From: Dipteris shenzhenensis
Taxonomy: Eukaryota; Polypodiophyta; Polypodiopsida; Gleicheniales
Assembly (NCBI GenBank): GCA_047967505.1
Contig: CM106539.1
DNA: 64,000 nucleotides
Reading direction: 5' to 3' (one strand)
In this document: in pieces, positions 55,880 through 64,000 of the stretch
Position numbering within the stretch: the stretch's first letter is position 1
How the letters are laid out: each line of letters begins with the position of its first letter
Position numbers and translations under genes: made by a program
Notes under the pieces: generated by a model
Told to the model about the DNA's origin: nothing
The model's database searches: none
Seen by the model: only the letters and a program-made list of their open reading frames with translations

Positions 55880-57040
55880 GTTAAGGACAAAAAACCAGAT
55901 TTGGTGAAAGAAAGAAGACTCACCTCTTCTCTTTTTGGTATTTCTCTTCCTCCTCTTTCTCCTTGTTTGTGGCATATGCTTATGCCTATGCCTATGCTTA
56001 TGGCTTATTCTTATCTCATGCTTATGCATGAGCATATGCTCATATGCTCATGCATAAGCATAACCATATGCTTTCTCTCTTTTCCTCTTATGGATATGCT
56101 TCCTCTCTTTTTTCTCTTATGCATATTTGGTTCTTTTCCCCTCTTTCAATCTCTTTTCCCATTTTATTTCTCTTCTTTTTCCCTCTCCTTCTCTTATGCT
56201 GCTCCTTCTCTTTTGCTTCTCTTATGCATGCTTCTCCTTCTCTTATGCATATGCTTTCCCTCATATGCTTTTCGCTTTATACCCGCTCTTATTTTTTATT
56301 TTTCGTTTTCGTGTTTATGTCTACGTTTGTCCAATCCCCCCAAATTAGACATGGGATCATGTCGCACGTCCGATGAGTACAAAAACCCTCATAGGAGGAG
56401 ACATCATGCTCTCTATTCTCCAGAGGACTCTGATTCCACTCAGGCGACACCTCAGGGGCCTACCCCTACGACTGATCTATCCATGGCCCGACTCCTCTTG
56501 AACATAGTACTATGACTACCCCTCGGGGAACTCCTTTGCTAGCAGCCCATGGCTTTGTTGGGAGTCTCGACAAGTTGATCGCATAGACGATTGATGCAGA
56601 TGCAACAAGATTCCTCTCTCTGCTATCCTAGAGGACCTCAACAAATCTCTCTTCTACATCGACGGCTTGACCTACTTTCCAGTCCTCCCATCTAGCCCCT
56701 TTGACTGAGGGGTCCTCACCTGGGTGTGCCCATCGTAAGGGAAGGAAGAGTAGGAGGGGTCGCTTATGTTGTGTTGACTCGAGAGATGTAGATGAGTCGG
56801 CACACTCACATCCCTACAGGTCTCTACTTGGTCCCGAGACCCAGTACCTGTCAGGTCCCTTTCCCTCTCCTATTCCCACTGTTACTTCTTGCTCCGGAAG
56901 CGCTCGAACGTCCCATCAGTAGAGGTGAGCGGTGATGATGAGGGATTAGGCTTGCATAGCTTCGACAAGGGCCAGGCATCAGGTGTAGCTCACGAGGGCT
57001 AGGGATCAGATGCAGCTCACGAGGGCCAAGGATCAGGCCA
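55880..57040 (+). pseudogene. Low-complexity second gene of CACTA element B
   Basis: After a likely acceptor (GATTTTCAG, near 55877) the strand is pyrimidine-rich, with a TTATGCATGAGCATATGC-type self-complementary stretch (55975-56060). It then gives MGSCRTSDEYKNPHRRRHHA (from 56351), Thr/Pro-rich text, and after stops GSSPGCAHRKGRKSRRGRLC. A repeat of CAGCTCACGAGGGC near 56985 and 57015 encodes LTRARDQMQLTRAKDQ. Position and orientation match the minus-strand second gene of element A. No domain is recognised, so this is inference from layout. Confidence 0.35.
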
Positions 57041-57390
57041 GCAAGACGAGGACGAGGGAAGAAAAGAAAAAAGAAGGAAAGGAGAAGAAAACATAAGGGA
57101 AGAATGAGAATGAGATGGAAGGAGAAAAAAAGAGAGAAGAAGAGAAGGGAAGGAGATGAAAAGAGAAGGAAGGAAGAAGAAAAGAGGAAAAGAGAAGGGA
57201 GGGAGAAGAAAAGAGAAGGTGGTGTAGATTGCAATCGTTTGGGTGGTGACTTAGTCTTAGGCACTTGCGAGTGAGTGGCATTAGTGGAAGCACATTGTGG
57301 AGAGAGAGGAAATGCGGAATGTTGAAAAGAAATAGAGTGCAAAAGAAGGAAGGAAAGCAGAAGAAAAGAGAGGAAAAGAGGATCTCAAAA
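57041..57390. repeat. Purine-rich tract
   Basis: Mostly A and G on the plus strand (GAAGAAAAGAGGAAAAGAGA and similar), interrupted at 57215-57300. It resembles the tract at 30284-30610 in composition. Minus-strand Ser/Phe/Leu frames are artefacts. Confidence 0.85.
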
Positions 57391-57870
57391 GACAGGAATA
57401 GATCAGATTAAATGGCTCCAAGGTTTATTTTAGAGATGCCTTCGGATCATTATTCAATCATTCCAAAACAGGTTATGATACTTCGACGCTGACGACGATT
57501 CAGATGAGCAGAAGCAGTAGTAGTAGTATTAGTAGTAGTCTGCATATACTTCACCATATATATGCTTTTGTATATCGGCTCATTTGAGCGATTTTGTATC
57601 ACTCTTTTCGAAAGGGTAATTTTGTAACAAATAATGTTGTATATCTTTGACATGTATATGCTTCTGTTGCTCGGTTCATTTGAGCGATTTTGTATCACCC
57701 TTTCCACAAGGAAAATTTTGTAATAAAAAACATTCTTTTGTAATTGTAGGAACAAAACTACTTGTTTCTAGCCCTCTGGTTTTTTTGCTTTTTTGTGATC
57801 TCTCGGGGCAAAACACGTCTTGCTGTGGCACTGTTTAGCCCCACTAATGTTTTTTTAAAGTTTCTGTTAA
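57391..57870. repeat. Spacer with an 88-bp repeated segment
   Basis: CATATATATGCTTTTGTATATCGGCTCATTTGAGCG-type sequence at 57554 is echoed at 57653 (TATGCTTCTGTTGCTCGGTTCATTTGAGCG), both followed by ATTTTGTATCAC and an AATTTTGTAA. No gene recognised. Confidence 0.65.
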
Positions 57871-58072
57871 TCGTCGCTATATAGCGACATTTACCAATGT
57901 CGCTATATAGCGATATTTATTAGTGTCACTATATAGCGACATTTATATAGCGCTCGTTCTTTTTCGGCACTTATCGCGATGTAAATAATGACCTATGCGT
58001 CCGTCAAAGAAAAACTTTTTAGTGTAAAAAAGGTCGGTATTTCCGTCGAAAAAGGACCTATGCCTTATAGTG
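57871..58072. repeat. Terminal region of CACTA element B
   Basis: GTCGCTATATAGCGAC at 57873-57888, further copies near 57900 and 57928, then a stretch with GACCTATGC twice (57990 and 58055) and a closing TAGTG at 58068-58072. Same motif as at 31425-31532. Confidence 0.7.
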
Positions 58073-58700
58073 ACAATACGGTGTGTTTGGATGATTTAGC
58101 ACAAACTATGATATCTTGGAAAAGGAGATGCTTTGAACCCCATAGCTGATTTATTGCATGTGTGGCACCCATTGGATGAATGAGAAAACCAATGAAGGCG
58201 ACTTGGTGGCAAGTTTAAAGGACCAAGGATCATTTTTCAAGAGCAATAAACTATGGTTATGTTTCTAAAAGGAGGTGGGGTTGCGAGAGAGATGGATAGT
58301 GTAGGGATATGGATACATACACGAAGGGGGGATGGGTCAGATTGAAGAAGAAGATATGGATTCTAGAACGAGGCATGGGGGAAGCAAGTCATGATGCACT
58401 CTCACATGATCAAATTGTGACATGATCCAATATTCCACTCTTGGAAACTTGCCTCTACATGATCCAATTGTGACATGATCAAATTGCGACCTGATCCAAT
58501 ATTCCACGTTGGCCGCGTTTCCTTGGAAAGTTGCCTATGGTAGGAAGTTACGTTCTTCCCTCCTTTCTTCCTTGTGGGCTTTATAAAACCATTCAATACT
58601 ATCTCCTTAACCTTCCAATTCATATTTCTCCTTGCTTCCATTTCTCTCATTCTCCTCCTTACTACCACCTTCCGCTTCCGCACCCACAATTCGTTGCTTC
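58073..58700. other. Flank; duplicated GATCCAATATTCCAC segment
   Basis: A ~71-bp degenerate tandem repeat lies at 58395-58515: GATCCAATATTCCAC at 58424 and 58495, with ATGATC(C/A)AATTGTGACATGA words around it. It is just upstream of the J-domain pseudogene and may be remains of its promoter. Confidence 0.5.
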
Positions 58701-58711
58701 CTCCCTTAAGC

Positions 58712-59290
58712 TCAGATATGCCTTGCCTCTCCTCCCTTCCCCTTTCCTCTCCACCTCACTCTTCCTCTACCCTTCTTCGCATCTCTGGACAAGCTCCACA
58801 ACCGTATCGTACTCCTTCATCCAGCTCCCCTCTGCCCGCCAAGGCTGTCTGTTACTGGTGCGGCCGCTGCCCAGCTCGAAACCTTGCCTCTCACCTCTGA
58901 CGCTGCATCGCTGTATGCTATCCTAGATCTGCCGCACAACGTAACCCAATCTAAGATCAAAAGCGCTTACAAAATGATGGCCAGGCGCTAGCATCCTGAC
59001 GTCTGTGCTGCAAGTTCGTAAGTTCCTTCAAGTGCAGGACGCTTACGAGATCTTGTCGGACCCAATCTGCTACACCCGTTCTGTGCCCAAGCATTGGGAA
59101 GAGGTTTTGCTTCGGATCTGACAATATCGCGGCGGGGAAGACGTCGTGGGACCACAGATCGACGTGAAGTGTCAGTGGCGTGGAAGCTTCAATGGGAGGC
59201 GCAAGTGAGCAACCTTCGTCGAAGACAGCAATCCAAACCATTTGCAAGAGAATCTTGGGGTGCAAAGATGCGCCGTAATGATATTTCTTG
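58712..59290 (+). pseudogene. J-domain (DnaJ) protein pseudogene, DJC-type
   Basis: A Ser/Pro-rich leader (MPCLSSLPLSSPPHSSSTLL) looks like a plastid transit peptide. It is followed in another frame by DAASLYAILDLPHNVTQSKI, then KSAYKMMARR, a TAG (58989-58991) and HPDV: the J domain with its HPD motif. After a frame change comes KFLQVQDAYEILSDP, helix IV. The tail reads WKLQWEAQVSNLRRRQQSK and ESWGAKMRR, which resembles the end of J20-type chloroplast J proteins, in my recollection. No introns interrupt it. It abuts a retrotransposon zinc knuckle, so it is probably a captured retrocopy. A stop and at least two frame changes disable it. Confidence 0.8.
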
Positions 59291-59294
59291 AGCC

Positions 59295-59585
59295 TTGGCC
59301 ATATGTCCTTCAGAATTTATTCAGGATGAAATGATGCTCATTAACAGACGCCAATGGATCACCAACAAGAACATTATTTGTAGGTTTTGCAAGAGGAAAG
59401 GACACACTGAAGCCCATTGCTTCAAAAAGAAATCACAAGAAAAAGAGAAGCATCATGACAATCTTCTGGCTGAAGACCAAGCTGAACCTGAAGAGCCCAC
59501 GGAGGAGATACATGCAGCTACAGTAGAGGTTCACGGCCTCTCTCTTGACGATGAGTATCTATTTGACCACGGTTGGGATTTCTAG
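59295..59585 (+). pseudogene. Copia-type gag fragment with CCHC zinc knuckle
   Basis: Reads RRQWITNKNIICRFCKRKGH then TEAHCFKKKSQEK, the C-x2-C-x4-H-x4-C nucleic-acid-binding knuckle of retrotransposon gag, then an acidic tail ending FDHGWDF and a stop. The capsid part is missing: upstream sequence is the J-domain pseudogene. An LTR follows about 350 bp downstream without protease, integrase or reverse transcriptase, so this is an internally deleted copy. Confidence 0.85.
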
Positions 59586-59936
59586 GCCCCTATACTATGT
59601 GTGTTTGTCTTGAGTCAAATAATGGTTCTCAACCTTGAGTTGGCACTCTAAAGTGAATGTATTTGGAGTAAATAAGAGGTACTCTACCCTGGGTTTTGTC
59701 TCCCAAAAATGAATGTATTGTCCTTTACTTTGGTTGATGGTATTGCGCACCCAATTTAGAAGAGTAAGGGGGGATGACGAGTGATGGTTTGCCCTTCCCA
59801 GTCTCACAAGCTGACTGAGAAGTCACTATCACACAGGAGGTGTACATTTGGACTTGCTCTTTGCAATATTGCGGTGGAGGGGGGATTGGTCTACTCTTTG
59901 CGTGTTGGGTCTCACACTCTTTGCTCTGAAGGGGGG

Positions 59937-60193
59937 TGTTGGAGATATCGTAGCCAAAGAGTGTGTTGATGTGAGAAGTGTTTGTGTAGTAGTAGTCTCT
60001 GTGTGTGTGAGTGCCATGTGTCATCATGGGACTTATCCCATATGCACTAGGTGCTAGTGTGTGAGTGAGTAGCCTATATAAGGTTTGTACTTCACTTATC
60101 TTGACATACTTGATGAATGAATGAAAGTCTTCTTCTTGTCTTCATTTGAGCATTATTTCCTCACACCCTAACCTTCTCTCTCTCTCTCTCTAC
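59937..60193 (+). repeat. LTR of the second retrotransposon (single copy seen)
   Basis: A purine tract (GAAGGGGGG, ending 59936) directly precedes TGTTGGAGATATCG. A TATA-like AGCCTATATAAGG lies at about 60070, and a CT-rich end at 60178-60193. The start resembles that of the first LTR (TGTTGGGATATC). The 3' boundary is uncertain because no partner LTR or target duplication is in view. Confidence 0.7.
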
Positions 60194-60570
60194 CATGTTT
60201 CTAATAGTTAATTGAAAGTTCTTTGTCTAAGCGTCGTTATTTCATGTGGGAAACCTTTGACTTGAAAGATTTGTTACATCTTGTGTTGTTTGCATGATCT
60301 ATTATGTGCATTCATATACTATTGGAAAGCCAACATATCATTGGTTGTGAAACCTTTGTACCACAATTTGAAGTATACCAAATGCAGACCGAGGAAAATT
60401 CAATTAGAGAAGAAAGACACCTCTCCCATAGGTGATGACATCCTAAATCTGGTCACCCTCTCATCCCAAACTAGCCCAGATCCAATCATAAATTTGGCTT
60501 TGGGTGGGCGTGAGGCCAATATTGTGGCCCAATTTAGTGCTTGGTCTTGATAGGACTGAATGACAGTATT
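60194..60570. other. Unassigned sequence
   Basis: A plus-strand open stretch (60281-60550) has no recognised motif. Nothing else is seen. Confidence 0.4.
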
Positions 60571-60574
60571 CACC

Positions 60575-61650
60575 TTTTTTTTTTTTTTTTTTGGGGAGGG
60601 CGGGGGGGTAAGGGGGGCAAAGAAAAGACTTCTATTAGGTATGATAGAAACTCCCAAAGAAAAAGCTCAAGGGAAAAATAAGTCATGCAATCATAAGAAA
60701 AATAAACTATATAGGGGAGAATCAAACTCTTGTAAGAGAGCTAGAGAAATCCAAGGTTGAGACGCAAAAATGCCACCTCAACCCTATGGGGGATTCCGAG
60801 AAAGACAGTGAGAGTAGAGTCTACTAGTGAAGACCCTTGCATACTCTCCCAAATGGCCATCAATGTGTGTATTGTATCTATCTAAATATTGGCCAATGTG
60901 TGTGGTGGATGGACCTAGGAACCATCTAAATCCTCGGTGCATTTGGATCTCCAAATATGCCATTGTTCTTGTCAGACTGCGGTGGGCTATATGGATAACC
61001 AAGAATGTCAACCAGTGAACATGACTCAACCAAAGTCGCCGAATTCAACTATCCCAAGAGGAGTCACGTCTCTCGTAAAACACAGAGGTACAAATAGAGA
61101 CAGTCACGCTACCAAGCCTAGGTCATGAAGAAAGGAGAACGTATAAAGGTGCTCAATAATCTAGTAATCCCTTTCCAAATGATCCTCTCGTGTCTGTAGA
61201 ACCATAAGCAATGATGAGTAGACTCTTCAATAGAAATACAACTATAATATGTGTGGATCCACCCCAAACTTGGACCTCCACCATTGATTCATTGCAATCC
61301 TTCCATGCATAGAAAGCCAAAAGAAAAGAATCATTTCCCTATTCCCGAAGGATTCCATAGTCTCTTTGAAAATGACTTCTGCATATCAACAGAAATCTGA
61401 AAATCATCCCACTGAGGAACTCTGGTGGGCCTCCATCATCTGAGGCTAAGATGGAACTTTGCGACATTACTACCTGTGTATCAAAAGACGGGAAGGGGAA
61501 TGAATTGATAGAGGGTGTCGAGAGAAGACTTTGCGAGGTCCCACTGCAAAGATTTTATGGGGACACCACCATAGAGCCATGAATCCAAGGGAATGTGATC
61601 TGGTTTGGAGTCTAGATACCCTCATGAAGCCATGAAGCACTGTCACACAA
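60575..61650 (-). pseudogene. LINE 3' end with poly(A) and zinc-binding domain
   Basis: A run of about 20 T (60574-60593) is the poly(A) tail of a minus-strand non-LTR retrotransposon. Upstream on that strand, in shifting frames, are SFSKRLWNPSG, MILFFWLSMHGRIAMNQWW and CISIEESTHHCLWF then RHERIIWKGI. FFWL...GRI...N and ExxxHH...C/Y...IW match the zinc-binding region (zf-RVT) that follows LINE reverse transcriptases. Many stops and frame changes are present. The reverse transcriptase itself is absent, as expected of 5' truncation. Confidence 0.65.
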
Positions 61651-61657
61651 CCTGCGA

Positions 61658-62027
61658 CCTTGACATGCTAAAATGGAAAATGCACAAGTATTTTTTCTAT
61701 AGATCTATACAACGTGTTGCTAGAATAGACATGAAAGACCAAGGCATTCTTGTCTAATCCTCAAATTCCTATGACCTGAAGTGGCACCCCTAATCTCGCA
61801 AACACCACTAACGAAGTAGACCAAGAAGGAGGCCTATCACAACCTTGACAAGTTGAAATGGAAAATGCATACGTACATTTTCTAGAGATCCACTCAGCCT
61901 GCCCCTAGAATGGACATCAAAGAGCACGGCATTCTTGTCCTCGAAATCCTATGACCTGAAGTGGAGTCCCTAATCTCGTAAACACCCCCAAAGAAGTAGA
62001 CCGAGAAGGAGGCATGTCACATGGAAG
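61658..62027. repeat. 185-bp tandem duplication
   Basis: CCTTGACATGCTAAAATGGA at 61658 and CCTTGACAAGTTGAAATGGA at 61843. Both run through GGCATTCTTGTC, CCTATGACCTGAAGTGG and GAAGTAGACC(A/G)AGAAGGAGG. It directly follows the LINE fragment and may be part of its older sequence. Confidence 0.88.
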
Positions 62028-62142
62028 AAGCCAATGCAAGGGTAAAGCAGCATCAATATATCAAAATTTTGATTTTGAAGAAAGAAAATTAGAAAATCGC
62101 GAATTCTTATAGGGCCACAAAATGAGCTCCACTTTTTCCTAA

Positions 62143-63929
62143 TGGCAATATTGTCATTCTCCTCAAATTTAGCTTAACTAATGCTAATTGGGATACAAAA
62201 CCCTTCATGTGAGAAATAGATAAACCAAGGTCTCCTTGAGCAAACAAAGAAAAAGGCATATTTCAATTCAAATTTAGTTAACTTTCACCCATACACTTTC
62301 TCAATTTGGTCCCAATTGTGCTTTTCCATTGAGAGATAATCAATACAATGGACAAGGCATTTATTGAGATGAAGCATAATCATTGCTTCGTCTCATTCAT
62401 TGTCCTCAAATTCATCTAGCTTTTCTAAGTTGGGTGTCGTATTCCCATTAACGTATAGCCATAATCCCTTTAACATGAAGACATGCTTCACTTGAGTTTT
62501 CCATGCATGAAACCAATCACCATTGAAGTTCTCAATGGTAAACATCTCCTTCAAGGCCATAGTCCCAAGAAAGTAACAGGTTGTCTATAGGTAACAAACA
62601 ACAAGAAAAAGGACTTTCTACCTCTTGCAGTTCTCTTGTGTGACGGAACTAATGTAATACATAGCAACTCATGACTCGTACTTGTCAAAGACTTTTTAGG
62701 GATAGAATATGATAGAAAATAGTGTGTACAAGTCCAAACAAAAGAAAATAGAGGAGGAAAAATGAAAAATATAGCAAACTACTGGGCAATGATACTAATA
62801 GTAGAAATATGCTAAATACACACTCTACGAGCTTCATTAAGGTAGGTGATGAGAAAAGAGTTGCTCAAACCCACAAGAACATTGGAAGAAGTTGTTCATA
62901 CATGAGAGACAAATAGTAAGGCTTCGTTGTTGGAATGTATTGGTCTTCTACAAGCTATGCTATAGTGATTGCCTAGCAACCAATCATGGAAGAAACAAAT
63001 GCTAAGGATGTCACCCATACGGTGGTGGATACCTAACTCTAGCTGATAAAGAATGGAAGCCTCATTCCTCTCAATGAGAGCCTTTAGAAGCAATTAACAA
63101 AATACTGAAACTTTTGGACATTTTCTCTTGTTTTGGACCTTTTTTCCAACATGCTCACCTTACTCCATGTTCGAATTTGAGATACTGCAAAGGTTATCTC
63201 CATACTACTATGCATAGGAAGAAACAAAATGAAGCATATTGAGCAAAGTATGAAAGGGGTATTGTGATTGGCTAATTATAACCATGAGATATAGCACATG
63301 ATGTAAATTCTCTAGAAAATTACACATTTTTAGTATTGAAATACACCATTTAATTTTGGAGGGGAAGGGTCACTTGTGGATGGGCAGGAGGAAGGGGAGG
63401 TGGGCTCAAGATGTGGCAAACACCACATCTTGGTATGGGAGGAAGCAATAGGAGGGGGTGGGAAGGAGGCATGGGAGGGAGGAGGCTGGGGGGGGTAGCA
63501 GTGGGGGGGGGATGCGCAAGATGTGGCACATGCCACATCTTTGGGGTAGAAGGATGGGAAAAGGAGGATGGAGAATGAGGAGAGAGTGGAAACATTATAG
63601 TGAAGATGTGTGGGGTCCCATACATCCCTAGTATAAAGTCTCCACCCTCTCCTCATTCTCTATTTCCCTCCTCTCATACTATTCCCCAAGATGTGGCATG
63701 TCTCACACCTTACCCCCCCTCCCACCCCCAACATGTGGTATGTGCCACATTTTCATCCCCCCCAAGATGTGCCATATGCCACATCTTTCCCACCTCCCAA
63801 AATATGTGCTGTGAGCCACGTCTCACCTCCTTCAACCAAGACCTCCTACATCTGACCCCCTAGACCCACAAGCAAAACCCTTCCTCGTGCCCCCCTATAA
63901 GATGTTGTGCGTGCCACATCTTGACCCCA
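62143..63929. repeat. Dispersed repeat C, copy 2
   Basis: Second copy of 22955-24870, same orientation. The palindrome AAGATGTGGCACATGCCA followed by CATCTT is perfect at 63518-63541; variants lie near 63409, 63688, 63735 and 63765. After about 63929 the two copies diverge. No coding remnant seen. Confidence 0.88.
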
Positions 63930-64000
63930 CGATTGTGTTGAGATATCGAGCTCCACTCGTGATATGCCAGGGTGACCGTTGTGCATTTATGTCACCGACT
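63930..64000. other. Right edge of window
   Basis: Sequence beyond the end of repeat C; too short to interpret. Confidence 0.5.

Larger units (their letters stand above)
27140..58072 (-). mobile_element. CACTA element B, split by an LTR retrotransposon
   Basis: The transposase pseudogene runs on the minus strand from 31315 to 27150. The palindrome TCGCTATATAGCGA clusters just upstream of it (31425-31532) and again at 57871-57952. If the LTR element at 31750-55522 is removed, the order is transposase, motif cluster, an oppositely oriented low-complexity gene, motif cluster, terminus. This is the same order as in the complete CACTA element A. A plausible right terminus is TAGTG at 58068-58072, whose reverse complement starts CACTATAAGGCATAGG, the CACTA hallmark. 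The partner terminus on the left was not found near 27.1 kb, so that end appears lost. Confidence 0.7.

Noticed and set aside
56127-56376. Phe/Leu/Ser-rich plus-strand frames as membrane proteins
   Set aside because: They come from pyrimidine-rich low-complexity DNA in several frames at once.
57033-57342. Minus-strand Ser/Leu/Phe frames
   Set aside because: Complement of a purine-rich tract; no conserved features.
22955-63929. The two repeat C copies as LTRs of one giant retrotransposon
   Set aside because: No TG...CA ends, primer site or target duplication at their borders; divergence is far higher than in the internal LTR pair; ends carry DNA-transposon-like palindromes.

Overview
This window looks like land-plant nuclear DNA from a large, transposon-packed genome. 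Reasons: spliced CACTA (En/Spm) transposase genes, an LTR retrotransposon whose primer-binding site fits plant initiator-Met tRNA, fragments of an LRR receptor gene and of a J-domain protein that resembles chloroplast ones, and long AT-rich spacers. No intact ordinary host gene was found. A seed-free plant (fern or lycophyte) would fit, but the sequence does not prove it.

Layout. 1-1775 is a ~180-bp satellite running in from the left edge. 1960-6075 looks like a CACTA-type relic: inverted clusters of one short motif flank a broken En/Spm accessory gene. 6352-11945 is a minus-strand cluster of unusual genes: a SET domain, an FCP1/NIF-like phosphatase domain, a degenerate permuted adenine-methyltransferase-like domain behind a ParB-like domain, and an unknown ORF. 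The palindrome ATGGCACTAGTGCCAT is scattered through its introns and spacers and merges into a 4.6-kb complex tandem array (12420-17030). 17.8-27.1 kb is mostly gene-free DNA with a LINE fragment and several tandem duplications. 22955-24870 and 62143-63929 are two direct copies of one repeat family.

The centre is a dated nest. A CACTA element (B, about 27.1-58.07 kb) was split by an LTR retrotransposon (31750-55522; 296-bp LTRs with 3 differences; 5-bp target duplication GTAAG). Inside that retroelement lie a P-element-like transposase gene, an adjacent protein-kinase pseudogene, a 98-bp satellite, a complete second CACTA element (A, 41445-48957, TIRs, 3-bp duplication CTA), and an LRR receptor fragment itself split by a 482-bp Mutator-type MITE with a 9-bp duplication. 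A further 248-bp MITE with an 8-bp duplication sits in B at 55577-55824.

The right side (58.1-64 kb) holds a J-domain pseudogene abutting a retrotransposon zinc knuckle and LTR, a LINE 3' end with a poly(A) tract on the minus strand, and the second copy of the 22.9-kb repeat. Almost every recognisable gene carries stops or frameshifts, so most elements look dead. Four unrelated families here each carry their own self-complementary short motif.
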